DNA of 64,000 nucleotides. It comes from Burkholderia stagnalis (GTDB taxonomy: Bacteria > Pseudomonadota > Gammaproteobacteria > Burkholderiales > Burkholderiaceae). The stretch covers positions 372,001 to 436,000 of the forward strand of contig NZ_CADESW010000002.1 of NCBI RefSeq assembly GCF_902830275.1, read 5' to 3'. Shown here piece after piece: positions 42,054-51,478 of the stretch. A model generated the notes under the pieces. The model saw only the letters and a program-made list of their open reading frames with translations. It was not told where the DNA came from and ran no database searches. A program made the translations under genes and the position numbers. How positions within the stretch are numbered: the stretch's first letter is position 1; each line of letters starts with the position of its first letter.

Positions 42054-42752
42054 ATGCCCGAGCCCCTCGACCGATACCTGCCGCAACTCGACGCGCACCC
42101 GTGGTTCGGCGTGCTGCCGGCGGCCCTGCGCGCGGCGCTCCTCGCGCGCGCCGCGTTGCGCCGGCTGCCGGCCGGCCACGCGCTGTTCCGCCGCGGCGGC
42201 CCGCCGTGCGGGCTGTACGCGGTGCTGGACGGTTCCCTCACGATAGGCGCGGTCGATCCGCAGGGCAAGGAGGCGCTGCTGACGGTGGCCGAGCCGGTCA
42301 CGTGGTTCGGCGAGATCGCGCTGTTCGACGGCCTGCCGCGCACGCACGATGCGATCGCGCTCGACGACGCGCTGCTGCTGCACGTGCCGCAGCCGGCGCT
42401 GCTGGCGCTCCTCGACGCGACGCCGCCATACTGGCGGCAATTCGCGCTGCTGATGGCGCAGAAGCTGCGGCTCAGCTTCCTGACCGTCGAGGCGATGAGC
42501 GTGATGCCGGGCGCGCAGCGGCTCGCCGCGCGCCTGCTGATGATCGCCGAAGGCTACGGCGGGATCAGCGCCGGCCGCACGCGCATCCGGCTGTCGCAGG
42601 AGAAGCTCGCGGCGATGCTGTCGCTGACGCGGCAGACCACGAATCAGCTGCTGAAGTCGCTCGAAACCGATGGCGTCGTGCGGCTGCACGTCGGCGAGAT
42701 CGAACTGATCGACGTCGCCGCGCTGCGCCGCGCGAGCGGGCTACCGGAATAA
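42054..42752 (+). CDS. Crp/Fnr-family transcriptional regulator
   Basis: A 232-residue regulator with an N-terminal cyclic-nucleotide-binding-like beta roll (residues about 15-130; LPAGHALFRRGGPPCGLYAVLDGSL, PVTWFGEIALFDG) and a C-terminal winged HTH (RIRLSQEKLAAMLSLTRQTTNQLLKSLETDGVVRL). It lacks the Cys cluster of Fnr and the exact cAMP-binding RSS motif (here GLPRTHDA), so the ligand is unknown. The start is uncertain: ATGs at 42000 and 42003 are in frame but would leave only about 30 bases to the divergent Mpo1-like start, so I prefer 42054. Confidence 0.85.
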   Translation: MPEPLDRYLPQLDAHPWFGVLPAALRAALLARAALRRLPAGHALFRRGGPPCGLYAVLDGSLTIGAVDPQGKEALLTVAEPVTWFGEIALFDGLPRTHDAIALDDALLLHVPQPALLALLDATPPYWRQFALLMAQKLRLSFLTVEAMSVMPGAQRLAARLLMIAEGYGGISAGRTRIRLSQEKLAAMLSLTRQTTNQLLKSLETDGVVRLHVGEIELIDVAALRRASGLPE

Positions 42753-42804
42753 GCACGGCGGCCGGACCGTTTACTCAGCGTTCCTCTGCGTTCGGAGCGC
42801 AATC

Positions 42805-43878
42805 ATGAGGCAGGTCCATACGGCGCTCGGCGCTGCGTTGGCGGCTGTCGTGCTGGCAGGTGTCGTCGCGTGCGGCGGTTCATCGCACGAAAGGCAATAC
42901 GCAGTCAGCGCGCTGGTCTCGGACGGCGCCGTTCCCGCCGCCCACGTGGATGCCAACCTGAAGAATCCGTGGGGCATTGCGTTCAATCCGAAGGGCTTCG
43001 TCTGGGTCGCGGACAACGGCACGCAGCGTGCGACGCTCTATGACGGCAACGGCGTGCCGCAGTCGCTCGTCGTGACGATTCCGCCCGGCACGAGCGGCGA
43101 CCCCAGCCCGACCGGCATCGTGTTCAACGGCACGACCGACTTCGTCGTGACCCAGGGCGCCAAATCGGGGCCCGCGGCATTCATCTTCGCGGGAGAAGGC
43201 GGGACGCTGACCGCGTGGTCGCCCGCGGTCAACCCGACAGCGGCGATCACGGTGTTCGACAGCGGCGGCGCCGCCGTCTACAAGGGGCTCGCGATGGCCG
43301 GCAACAACGGTGCGAACTTCCTGTATGCGACGGATTTCCACAACAACAGGATCGACGTGTTCAACCGGACCTTCGCGAAGGTCACGCCGGCCGGCGCGTT
43401 CCAGGATCCGTCCTTGCCGGCGGGGTTCGCGCCGTTCGGCATCCAGGCGATAGGCTCGAAGCTGTTCGTCACCTACGCGAAACAGGACGCGGCCGCGCAC
43501 GACGACGTGGCCGGCGCGGGCGTCGGCCTGGTCGACGTGTTCAGCCCGTCGGGACAATTCCTCCAGCGCTTCGCCACCGGCGGGCCGCTGAATGCGCCGT
43601 GGGGCATCGCGCTGGCGCCCGCGGATTTCGGCCGCTTCAGCCATGCCGTGCTGGTCGGCAACTTCGGCGACGGCATGCTGCATGCGTTCGATGCGACTTC
43701 CGGGATGTTGCTCGGAACGCTGCAGCAAGGCGACGGCAGCGCGATCGTCGAGCCGGGGCTGTGGGGCATCGCGTTCGGCAACGGCCTCAACGATCAGCCC
43801 GCCAACACGCTGTTCTTCGCGGCCGGCCCGAACGACGAAGCGGATGGTCTGTACGGCCGCATCGACATCGGTCCGTGA
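42805..43878 (+). CDS. TIGR03118-family lipoprotein, beta-propeller-like
   Basis: A 357-residue exported protein. The signal AALAAVVLAGVVACGG ends in a plausible lipobox Cys. The mature part carries repeated blade-like motifs: LKNPWGIAFNPKGFVWVADNGT, FLYATDFHNNRIDVF, LNAPWGIALAPADFG, HAVLVGNFGDGMLHAFD and LWGIAFGNG. This fits the TIGR03118 family of uncharacterised proteins, probably a six-bladed NHL-like propeller. The role is unknown; surface or periplasmic binding is plausible. It is transcribed from 52 bases after the Crp gene and could be its target. Confidence 0.8.
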   Translation: MRQVHTALGAALAAVVLAGVVACGGSSHERQYAVSALVSDGAVPAAHVDANLKNPWGIAFNPKGFVWVADNGTQRATLYDGNGVPQSLVVTIPPGTSGDPSPTGIVFNGTTDFVVTQGAKSGPAAFIFAGEGGTLTAWSPAVNPTAAITVFDSGGAAVYKGLAMAGNNGANFLYATDFHNNRIDVFNRTFAKVTPAGAFQDPSLPAGFAPFGIQAIGSKLFVTYAKQDAAAHDDVAGAGVGLVDVFSPSGQFLQRFATGGPLNAPWGIALAPADFGRFSHAVLVGNFGDGMLHAFDATSGMLLGTLQQGDGSAIVEPGLWGIAFGNGLNDQPANTLFFAAGPNDEADGLYGRIDIGP

Positions 43879-43918
43879 GTGCGGTCGCCGGGCGCGGCTT
43901 GCGGCGCCCGTGCAATGA

Positions 43919-43944
43919 AAAAGCCCTCGCGATGGAGGGCTTTT
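43919..43944. terminator. Bidirectional terminator between the TIGR03118 gene and sodB
   Basis: 10-bp stem AAAAGCCCTC/GAGGGCTTTT with a 6-base loop. T-runs on both strands (TTTT on plus; TTTTTCATTG on minus). Confidence 0.8.
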
Positions 43945-44013
43945 GGATCGGTCACGGCGCGCGACTGGCTGCCGTTTCCGGACGTCTGTCGCGATGCGAC
44001 AGCGCCGTGTGAC

Positions 44014-44592
44014 TTACGCGAAGTTCTTCGCTGCGAAGTCCCAGTTCACGATGTTCCAGAACGCTTCGACGAACTTCGGACGTGCGTTGCGGTAGTCGAT
44101 GTAGTACGCGTGTTCCCACACGTCGATCGTCAGCAGCGCCTTGTCGGCCGTCGTCAGCGGGGTGGCTGCGTTGCTCGTCGACACGATGTCGAGCGAACCG
44201 TCGGCCTTCTTCACGAGCCATGCCCAGCCCGAACCGAACGTGCCGACCGCGGCCTTCGTGAACGCTTCCTTGAACGCGTCGTACGAACCCCACTTCGCGT
44301 TGATCGCGTCGCCCAGCGCGCCCGTCGGTGCGCCGCCGCCGTTCGGCGACAGGCTGTTCCAGAAGAACGTGTGGTTCCAGATTTGCGCGGCGTTGTTGAA
44401 GATGCCGCCCGACGACTTCTTCACGATCTCTTCCAGCGACAGGTTTTCGAATTCCGTGCCGGGGATCAGGTTGTTCAGGTTCGTCACATAAGCCTGGTGA
44501 TGCTTGCCGTAGTGGTACTGGATCGTTTCTTGCGAGATGGTCGGCGCAAGTGCGTCTTCAGCGTACGGGAGCGGCGGGAGCGTATGAGCCAT
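44014..44592 (-). CDS. sodB: Superoxide dismutase, iron type
   Basis: A 192-residue cytosolic Fe-SOD converting superoxide to O2 and H2O2. Metal ligands are H27, H74 and the Asp and His of [14 protein letters not shown]70 in AAQIWNH is the Gln that marks iron rather than manganese enzymes. GAAGGA lies seven bases before the ATG. A TACAAT box with TTGCGG 17 bases away lies upstream. It is convergent with the TIGR03118 gene and sits downstream of xseA, separated by 214 bases. Confidence 0.97.
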   Translation of the reverse strand: MAHTLPPLPYAEDALAPTISQETIQYHYGKHHQAYVTNLNNLIPGTEFENLSLEEIVKKSSGGIFNNAAQIWNHTFFWNSLSPNGGGAPTGALGDAINAKWGSYDAFKEAFTKAAVGTFGSGWAWLVKKADGSLDIVSTSNAATPLTTADKALLTIDVWEHAYYIDYRNARPKFVEAFWNIVNWDFAAKNFA

Positions 44593-44648
44593 GGCGATTC
44601 CTTCGTTGAGTATGTAGGGAGGCTGTGTTGAATGCTGCCGAGCGTCCG

Positions 44649-44677
44649 ATTGTAGGCGAGGACGAATAACCCCGCAA
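44649..44677 (-). promoter_or_regulatory. Candidate promoter of sodB
   Basis: Minus-strand -10 TACAAT (44654-44649) and -35 TTGCGG (44677-44672), 17-base spacing, about 55 bases upstream of the sodB ATG. The -10 matches five of six consensus positions, the -35 three of six. Confidence 0.5.
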
Positions 44678-44806
44678 ACCCGTGGGCCATTTATCCGCGG
44701 TATGCGGAAAACCGGCGTTTACGCAACGTCCGGACGGACGGGCGCGACCGCGCGCGCCCGTTCCGCGGGTGGTGCATCGCCGCTGCGCGCCGCCCTGCCC
44801 GCGTGG

Positions 44807-46189
44807 TCAGAACGTATCGGTCAGCCGCGGCTGCACGTCCGCCAGCGACACGTCCGCCGAGCCCTCGGCGAGATGCACGGTCAGCCGGCGCTGCGGCTTC
44901 AGCGCGCTCGGCGCGCGCACCGCGCGGCCGGTCTGCGTGTCGATCAGCGCCGCATAGCCGCGCTCGAGCGTGCGCTGCGGGCTCAGCACCTCGAGCCGCG
45001 CCGCGCACGCGGCGACGCGCGCGGTGTCGCGCTCGTGCCGGCGCTGCACCGCGACCGCCAGCCGCTGCGACAGCACCGCGAGCGCGAGGCGCGCCTGTGC
45101 CGGGTCGGGCCGCGCGCGCTGCCAGCGCAGCTGCGCGAGCGCGAAGCGGGCACGCGCGTCGCGCACGGGCCGCGCGGCCGCGGACGCGAGGCGCACCGCG
45201 AGCTGCTCGACGTGCGTGCGCTGCCGCTGCAGCCGCTCGGCCGGGCTGACGAGCCGGCGCGCGAGCCAGTCGAGCTGCTGCGCGCGCAGTTCGAGCGTGC
45301 GGCGCATCCCGCGCGCGAGCGCGCCCTGCCGGTCGCCGACCTCGCGCAATAGCAGCGCGCGCTGCGGGCTGGCCAGCTCGGCCGCGCCGGTCGGCGTCGG
45401 CGCACGCAGGTCGGCCGCGAAATCCGCGATCGTGAAATCGGTTTCGTGCCCGACGCCGCTGACGACCGGCAACGCGCTCGCCGCGATCGCGCGTGCGAGC
45501 GCTTCGTCGTTGAACGACCACAGATCCTCGATCGAGCCGCCGCCGCGGCACACGAGCAGCACGTCGACCTCGCGCCGCGCATTGGCGGTCTCGACCGCCG
45601 CGACGAGCTTCTCGGCCGAGCCGGCGCCCTGCACGGGCGCCGGGTAGACGATCACCGGGATGTGCGGCGCGCGGCGCGCGAGCGTGGTCAGCACGTCGCG
45701 CAGCGCGGCGGCCTGCAGCGACGTGACGATGCCGATCGCGCGCGGATGCGCGGGCAGCGGCCGCTTGCGCTCGGGCGCGAACAGGCCTTCCGCCTCGAGC
45801 TGCGCCTTGAGCCGCAGGAACGCCTCGTAGAGCCGCCCCTGCCCGGTGCGCCGCACCGCTTCGACGTTGAGCTGCACCTCGCCGCGCGGCTCGTACATCG
45901 TGACCACGGCGCGCACCTCGATGCGGTCGCCTTCGCGCGGGGTGAATTCCGCATACTGCGCCCGGCCGCGGAACATCACGCAGCGCATCTGCGCCTGCGG
46001 GTCCTTGATCGAGAAATACCAGTGGCCGCTCGCGGCACGCGTGAAGTTCGACACTTCGCCCGCGATCCACAAGAGCGGGAACGAGCGCTCGAGCATCGTG
46101 GAAATCGCACGATTGAGCGCCGAGACGGGAATCACTTCGTCGCCGCCGCGCGTCGCGCCCGGCGAGGCAAATGAGGAGTCGGAAAGCAT
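44807..46189 (-). CDS. xseA: Exodeoxyribonuclease VII large subunit
   Basis: XseA (460 residues) is the catalytic subunit of exonuclease VII, which degrades single-stranded DNA. The N-terminal OB fold ([49 protein letters not shown]) is followed by the nuclease core with [36 protein letters not shown] and [18 protein letters not shown] long Arg/Ala-rich coiled-coil region comes next. I use the ATG MLSDSSF; 59 in-frame residues upstream run through a promoter-like AT-rich region. The small subunit xseB is not in the window. Confidence 0.94.
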   Translation of the reverse strand: MLSDSSFASPGATRGGDEVIPVSALNRAISTMLERSFPLLWIAGEVSNFTRAASGHWYFSIKDPQAQMRCVMFRGRAQYAEFTPREGDRIEVRAVVTMYEPRGEVQLNVEAVRRTGQGRLYEAFLRLKAQLEAEGLFAPERKRPLPAHPRAIGIVTSLQAAALRDVLTTLARRAPHIPVIVYPAPVQGAGSAEKLVAAVETANARREVDVLLVCRGGGSIEDLWSFNDEALARAIAASALPVVSGVGHETDFTIADFAADLRAPTPTGAAELASPQRALLLREVGDRQGALARGMRRTLELRAQQLDWLARRLVSPAERLQRQRTHVEQLAVRLASAAARPVRDARARFALAQLRWQRARPDPAQARLALAVLSQRLAVAVQRRHERDTARVAACAARLEVLSPQRTLERGYAALIDTQTGRAVRAPSALKPQRRLTVHLAEGSADVSLADVQPRLTDTF

Positions 46190-46392
46190 GGACGATCGGA
46201 TGAATGCTGGCGGCGACACGATAGTCCGACATCCGCGCGGCGTCCAGCGCCCGCGCGCCGGCGCCTGGGTGCATTGCACAACGCGAAAAGTGTCCACATC
46301 TTGACAATCCTCGGCAAAAAGCCCCGCAAATCGCCCCGAAAATCCAGACAATTCGAGGCAACGCATTGATTCTTATAAATTTTTAATTCTTG

Positions 46393-46411
46393 CGGAATGA
46401 TTCTCATCCGA
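46393..46411. promoter_or_regulatory. Fur-box-like sequence
   Basis: On the minus strand the core reads ATGAGAATCATT, 11 of 12 matches to the central part of the Fur consensus (ATGATAATCATT); flanks do not match. It lies in the 461-base xseA-lpxK gap, about 205 bases upstream of xseA and 240 bases upstream of lpxK, just beside an AT-rich tract with TATAAAT. Confidence 0.45.
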
Positions 46412-46467
46412 TTCGAAGCCCGCCGCACGGGCGTGTGCGGCAATCGGGCGACGGGTTTTTCACAGAG

Positions 46468-46476
46468 TTATCCACA
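46468..46476 (+). promoter_or_regulatory. Perfect DnaA box TTATCCACA
   Basis: Exact match to the high-affinity DnaA box, in the xseA-lpxK gap 73 bases after the Fur-like site. A single box without neighbours does not indicate an origin; it could mark DnaA-linked regulation or be chance. Confidence 0.4.
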
Positions 46477-46520
46477 GGCGCGTACGATCCGGCCCTGCCG
46501 GTGGCCGTGCGCCGCGGCGC

Positions 46521-46550
46521 TTGCCGCGCCGGCGCGCCGCGCGCTAGAGT
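46521..46550 (+). promoter_or_regulatory. Candidate promoter of the lpxK operon
   Basis: -35 TTGCCG (46521-46526), 18-base spacer, -10 TAGAGT (46545-46550). Each hexamer matches consensus at four of six positions. It would start transcription about 40 bases before the leader ORF that precedes lpxK. Confidence 0.4.
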
Positions 46551-46600
46551 GCCGCCTTCCGCAGACCCCGCGGCTCGCGCCGCTCCCCGGAGAATCCGCC

Positions 46601-46654
46601 TTGACGAACCCGTCCCACGCGACGGCGCGCCGCGCGCCGCGCCCTGCCCGATGA
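46601..46654 (+). CDS. Putative 17-residue leader ORF overlapping the lpxK start
   Basis: A TTG codon with GGAG eight bases upstream opens a 17-codon frame ([17 protein letters not shown]). Its TGA overlaps the lpxK ATG as ATGA. lpxK itself has no ribosome site of its own in front of its ATG, so translation may reach lpxK by re-initiation after this peptide. The peptide has no recognisable function; it may simply deliver ribosomes or sense translation. No homology is known to me. Confidence 0.4.
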   Translation: MTNPSHATARRAPRPAR

Positions 46655-47679
46655 GCGCGCCCGGCGGCCCGCTCGCCCGTCTCGAGACGCGCCTGACGCG
46701 CGAATGGCAGCGCCGCGGCGCGCTCGCGTGGGCGCTCACGCCGCTCGCGTGCGTGTTCGGCCTGTGCGCGGCGCTGCGCCGCACGGCGTATGCGCAGGGC
46801 TGGAAGCAGCCGGTCGACGTCGGCGTGCCGGTCGTCGTGGTCGGCAACGTGACCGTCGGCGGCACCGGCAAGACGCCGACCGTGATCGCGCTCGTCGACG
46901 CGCTGCGCGCGGCGGGCTTCACGCCCGGCGTCGTGTCGCGCGGCTACGGCGCGCAGGTCCGCACGCCGACCGCCGTGACGCCGGCCTCGCGCGCCCGCGA
47001 CGCCGGCGACGAACCGCTGCTGATCGCCCGCCGCACCGGCGCGCCGGTGTGGGTGTGTCCCGATCGCGTCGCGGCGGCGCAGGCGCTGCGCGCCGCGCAT
47101 CCGGAAGTCGACGTGATCGTCAGCGACGACGGCCTGCAGCACTACCGCCTCGCCCGCACCGTCGAACTCGTCGTGTTCGACCACCGGCTCGGCGGCAACG
47201 GCTTCCTGCTGCCGGCCGGGCCGCTGCGCGAGCCGCTGTCGCGGCGCCGCGACGCGACGCTCGTCAACGATCCGTACAGCGGTGCGCTGCCGCCGTGGCC
47301 CGACACCTACGCGCTCGCGCTCGCGCCCGGCGCGGCCTGGCATCTCGACCAGCCCGCACTGCGCCGCCCGCTGTCGCAGTTCGCCGGCGAGCGCGTACTG
47401 GCAGCCGCCGGCATCGGCGCGCCGGAACGCTTCTTCGCGACGCTGCGCGCGGCGGGCCTCGCGCCGCAGACCCGCGCGCTGCCCGACCACTACGCGTTCG
47501 CCGACAATCCGTTCGTCGACGACGCCGTCGACGCGATCCTGATCACCGAGAAGGATGCAGTAAAATTGGGCGCTTCCTGGCGCGACGCTCGAATCTGGGT
47601 CGTCCCCGTCGAAGCCGCGCTCGATCCTCGCCTCATTGCCCTCGTTGTGGAGAAACTCCGTGGACGCTCGCCTGCTTGA
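46651..47679 (+). CDS. lpxK: Tetraacyldisaccharide 4'-kinase
   Basis: LpxK (342 residues) phosphorylates the 4' position of lipid A disaccharide at the inner membrane. An N-terminal amphipathic/hydrophobic segment ([20 protein letters not shown]) precedes the P-loop [13 protein letters not shown] and the VSRGYGAQ motif. [13 protein letters not shown], with the catalytic Asp, and [21 protein letters not shown] follow. It is the first long gene of lpxK-trm112-kdsB-adk. The following gene starts 20 bases inside its 3' end. Confidence 0.95.
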   Translation: MSAPGGPLARLETRLTREWQRRGALAWALTPLACVFGLCAALRRTAYAQGWKQPVDVGVPVVVVGNVTVGGTGKTPTVIALVDALRAAGFTPGVVSRGYGAQVRTPTAVTPASRARDAGDEPLLIARRTGAPVWVCPDRVAAAQALRAAHPEVDVIVSDDGLQHYRLARTVELVVFDHRLGGNGFLLPAGPLREPLSRRRDATLVNDPYSGALPPWPDTYALALAPGAAWHLDQPALRRPLSQFAGERVLAAAGIGAPERFFATLRAAGLAPQTRALPDHYAFADNPFVDDAVDAILITEKDAVKLGASWRDARIWVVPVEAALDPRLIALVVEKLRGRSPA

Positions 47680-47854
47680 AATCATCGTGTGCCCTGTTTG
47701 CAAAGGCCCGCTCCACTATGACCGCGCCGCGCAGGAGCTGATCTGCAACGCCGACAAGCTCGCCTATCCGATTCGCGACGGCATCCCCGTGATGCTGGTC
47801 GACGAGGCGCGCCAGACCGTCGAAGGCACGCCGGTCGATCCGGCCGGCCGCTGA
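47660..47854 (+). CDS. Trm112-family protein (YcaR-like)
   Basis: A 64-residue protein with the Trm112 motif [17 protein letters not shown], then [21 protein letters not shown]. Two of the four Cys of the zinc-ribbon relatives remain in CPVC, with a third at LICN. Family members act as partners or activators of methyltransferases; YcaR of E. coli sits in the same lpxK-kdsB position. The start is GTG with GGAG seven bases upstream, overlapping the end of lpxK by 20 bases. Confidence 0.9.
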   Translation: MDARLLEIIVCPVCKGPLHYDRAAQELICNADKLAYPIRDGIPVMLVDEARQTVEGTPVDPAGR

Positions 47855-47939
47855 GCCCGGCCCGGGCCCCCGGCGGCCCGGCCAGCCTGCGGGCGCCCGG
47901 CACGGGCGTCCGCCGTATCACTTACACGATTCCTGCCCG

Positions 47940-48743
47940 ATGACTCACCCGCAGCCCTTCATCGCCGTCATTCCCGCCCGGCTCGCGTCGACACGCCTGC
48001 CGAACAAGCCGCTCGCCGATCTCGGCGGCAAGCCGATGGTGGTGCGCGTCGCCGAACGCGCGCGTGAAGCGGGCGCGCAGCAGGTGCTCGTCGCGTCCGA
48101 CGCGCAGAGCGTGCTGGACGCCGCGCGCGCTCATGGCTTCGAAGCGGTGCTCACGCGCGCCGACCATCCGTCGGGCACCGACCGCCTCGCCGAAGTCGCG
48201 GCCGCGTTCGGGTGGAGCGACGATACCGTCGTCGTCAACGTGCAGGGCGACGAGCCGCTGATCGATCCGGCGCTGGTCCGCGACGTAGCGTCGCACCTCG
48301 CCGCGCATCCGGCCTGCGCGATCGCGACCGCCGCCCATTCGATCCACACGGCGGCCGACGTGTTCAATCCGAACGTCGTGAAGGTCGCGCTCGACGCGCA
48401 GGGCGTCGCGCTCTACTTCTCGCGCGCGCCGATCCCGTGGAGCCGCGATGCGTACCAGCCGCACTGGCCCGACGTCGCGGCCATGCCGGCGCCGGCGTTC
48501 CCGGTGTACCGGCACGTCGGCCTGTACGCGTACCGCGCGCGTTTCCTGCGCACCTACCCGTCGCTTGCGCAGGCCCCGATCGAGCAGGCCGAGCAGCTCG
48601 AACAGCTGCGCGCGATGTGGCATGGCGAGCGGATCGCCGTGATGATCACCGCGCACGCGCCGGAGGCCGGCATCGACACGCCCGCCGATCTCGCACGCGT
48701 GCAGGCCCTTTTTCGGCCGGATTCAAAATTACCCGTGGCATAA
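47940..48743 (+). CDS. kdsB: 3-deoxy-manno-octulosonate cytidylyltransferase
   Basis: KdsB (267 residues) activates KDO as CMP-KDO for the lipopolysaccharide inner core. The nucleotide-binding start [17 protein letters not shown] and [11 protein letters not shown] are present. [17 protein letters not shown] carries the metal-binding Asp. [15 protein letters not shown] and ESLEQLR-like [15 protein letters not shown] complete the pattern. It is 85 bases after the Trm112 gene and in the same LPS operon. Confidence 0.97.
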   Translation: MTHPQPFIAVIPARLASTRLPNKPLADLGGKPMVVRVAERAREAGAQQVLVASDAQSVLDAARAHGFEAVLTRADHPSGTDRLAEVAAAFGWSDDTVVVNVQGDEPLIDPALVRDVASHLAAHPACAIATAAHSIHTAADVFNPNVVKVALDAQGVALYFSRAPIPWSRDAYQPHWPDVAAMPAPAFPVYRHVGLYAYRARFLRTYPSLAQAPIEQAEQLEQLRAMWHGERIAVMITAHAPEAGIDTPADLARVQALFRPDSKLPVA

Positions 48744-49601
<858 letters not shown>

Positions 49602-49621
49602 GCACCGCGTCCCGCATCGCG

Positions 49622-49650
49622 AAGCCGCCTGTTTCAGGCGGCTTTTTTTT
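49622..49650 (+). terminator. Rho-independent terminator of adk
   Basis: Stem AAGCCGCCTG/CAGGCGGCTT (49622-49631 and 49635-49644) with loop TTT, then a run of T to 49650. Confidence 0.9.
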
Positions 49651-49788
49651 CGCGCCGGCATGGTTCGCACGATCGTCGAATTCGTGCCGGCCGGCGAACG
49701 CACCCCGTACAATCGGCCGAATCGAACCGGACCGGCCGCCTGCCCGCTCGCAGTCGCGCTGGCATGCCCTACCAGCAAGGAGACAGTC

Positions 49789-50547
49789 ATGGAGATTCGC
49801 GGGAACGTGTTTCTGATCACGGGCGGCGCGTCGGGCCTCGGCGCCGGCACCGCGCGGCTGCTCGCGCAGGAAGGCGGCAAGGTCGTGCTCGCCGACCTGA
49901 ACGAAGCGGCCGGCGAAGCGCTCGCGCAGGAACTGGGCGGCGTGTTCGTGCGCTGCGACGTGTCGCGCGAAGACGACGCGCAGGCCGCGGTCGACGCCGC
50001 GACGCGCGCCGGCTCGCTGCGCGGCCTCGTGAACTGCGCGGGCATCGCACCCGCCGCGAAGACCGTCGGCAAGGACGGCGCGCATCCGCTCGACGTGTTC
50101 GCGAAGACGATCAGCGTGAACCTCGTCGGCACCTTCAACATGATCCGTCTCGCCGCCGTCGCGATGGCCGCGAACGCGCCGAACGCGAACGGCGAGCGCG
50201 GCGTCGTGATCAGCACCGCGTCGGTCGCGGCGTTCGACGGCCAGATCGGCCAGGCTGCGTATGCGGCGTCGAAGGCCGGCGTCGCCGGCATGACGCTGCC
50301 GATCGCGCGCGACCTGTCGCGCAACGGCATCCGCGTGATGACGATCGCGCCCGGCCTGTTCGAGACGCCGATGCTGCTCGGCATGCCGAAGGACGTTCAG
50401 GACGCGCTCGGCGCGATGGTGCCGTTCCCGCCGCGGCTCGGCAAGCCGGCCGAATATGCGATGCTGGTCCGGCAGATCGTCGAGAACCCGATGCTCAACG
50501 GCGAGGTGATCCGCCTCGACGGCGCGATCCGGATGCAGCCGAAGTAA
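49789..50547 (+). CDS. Short-chain dehydrogenase, 3-hydroxyacyl-CoA dehydrogenase type II-like
   Basis: A 252-residue NAD(P)-dependent SDR. The cofactor motif is [16 protein letters not shown], with D(L) after VVLA favouring NAD. The structural NAG is NCAGIAPA. The catalytic Ser and Tyr-x-x-x-Lys are in [26 protein letters not shown]. The downstream [15 protein letters not shown] and [16 protein letters not shown] match HSD10/type II 3-hydroxyacyl-CoA dehydrogenases. AAGGAG precedes the ATG. A role in beta-oxidation or branched-chain degradation is likely; it is a single gene with a terminator. Confidence 0.9.
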   Translation: MEIRGNVFLITGGASGLGAGTARLLAQEGGKVVLADLNEAAGEALAQELGGVFVRCDVSREDDAQAAVDAATRAGSLRGLVNCAGIAPAAKTVGKDGAHPLDVFAKTISVNLVGTFNMIRLAAVAMAANAPNANGERGVVISTASVAAFDGQIGQAAYAASKAGVAGMTLPIARDLSRNGIRVMTIAPGLFETPMLLGMPKDVQDALGAMVPFPPRLGKPAEYAMLVRQIVENPMLNGEVIRLDGAIRMQPK

Positions 50548-50566
50548 GCGCCGACCACGTATGACA

Positions 50567-50605
50567 AAACGCCCGCCGTGCGCGCGATGCGCAGGGCGGG
50601 CGTTT
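50567..50605. terminator. Bidirectional hairpin terminator
   Basis: 11-bp stem AAACGCCCGCC/GGCGGGCGTTT (50567-50577 and 50595-50605) with a 17-base loop, between the convergent SDR and SirB1-like genes. Confidence 0.65.
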
Positions 50606-50627
50606 CACATGCGGGCGCGGCGCGCGC

Positions 50628-51470
50628 TCAGTCTTCGGCGCTGCGCTCCATCCGCTGCCGCAATTCGCTCACCTGCGACTCGACGACGGTCGCATCGTCG
50701 GCGTCCGGCCGCTCGCCGAGATACTGCTCGAGATCCTCGAGCGCGGGCCGCAGGTAGTCGAGCCGCGCATACGCGAAGCCGCGGTCGCGTATCTCGTCGA
50801 GCTGCCCCGGCAACAGGATCACGAGCCGCTGCTGCACCGCCAGCAGCCGCTGCCAGCGTTCCGTCTGAAGATAGATCGTCTTCAGGTTGCGCAGCATCCG
50901 CGCGATGATCTCGCGGCTCGTGGCCGGCTGCAGCAGCGCGCGCAACGCGCTGTCGACCGCGCCGGCCGCCCGCGCGACATACGGCTCCAGCATCTCGACC
51001 ATCTCGGCCTCGGACAGCGAATGGCCATTGGTCGGATCGATGATCAGGTCGCCGTCCGACAGCGTGACGCGCAGCAGGAAGTGGCCGGGAAACGAGACGC
51101 CGCGCGCCGGCACGCCGACCTGCTCCGCGAGCTCGAGGTACAGCACCGACAGCGAGATCGGAATGCCGCGCCGCCGCTTCAGCACCATGTTCAGGTGGCT
51201 GTTGTCAGGGTCGTAGTAGTCGTTGTGATTGCACGCGAAGCCCAGTTCGCGGAAGAAGAACTCGTTCAGCGCGACGATCCGGTCCTTCAGGCCGGCGTCG
51301 TCCGGCAGCCGGCGGCGCAGGCGCGCCGCGAGCATGTCGAGCTCGGCGAGCGTGCCCTGCAGGTCGAGATCCGGGTAAGCGTCCTGTGCGAGCGACAGCG
51401 CCGCCTCGGTGACGGGCAGACTGTCGTCGTCCGCCACCAGCGTGCTGAAGTAGTCGAGAACGCGGGTCAT
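50628..51470 (-). CDS. SirB1/transglutaminase-like family protein
   Basis: A 280-residue cytosolic protein of the SirB1 (transglutaminase-like core plus TPR) family. The core has NEFFFRELGFACNHNDYYDPDNSHLNMVL and RRGIPISLSVLYLELAEQVGVPARGVSFPGHFLLR, where Cys is not at the expected nucleophile. LIIDPTNG follows. The C-terminal 90 residues are TPR-like helices. The biochemical role is unknown. murJ precedes it: the GTG at 51482 (MTTAMTRV) overlaps the murJ stop as GTGA and may be the true start instead of the ATG at 51470. Confidence 0.85.
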   Translation of the reverse strand: MTRVLDYFSTLVADDDSLPVTEAALSLAQDAYPDLDLQGTLAELDMLAARLRRRLPDDAGLKDRIVALNEFFFRELGFACNHNDYYDPDNSHLNMVLKRRRGIPISLSVLYLELAEQVGVPARGVSFPGHFLLRVTLSDGDLIIDPTNGHSLSEAEMVEMLEPYVARAAGAVDSALRALLQPATSREIIARMLRNLKTIYLQTERWQRLLAVQQRLVILLPGQLDEIRDRGFAYARLDYLRPALEDLEQYLGERPDADDATVVESQVSELRQRMERSAED

Positions 51471-51478
51471 TGCGGTCG

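Noticed and set aside
46468..46476. Replication origin suggested by a DnaA box near AT-rich DNA
   Set aside because: Only one box, no DnaA/DnaN/ParAB genes, and no AT-rich 13-mer array; not an origin.
46390..46650. 87-codon in-frame extension upstream of lpxK
   Set aside because: It runs through the Fur-like site and promoter candidate; LpxK homology begins at the ATG at 46651.
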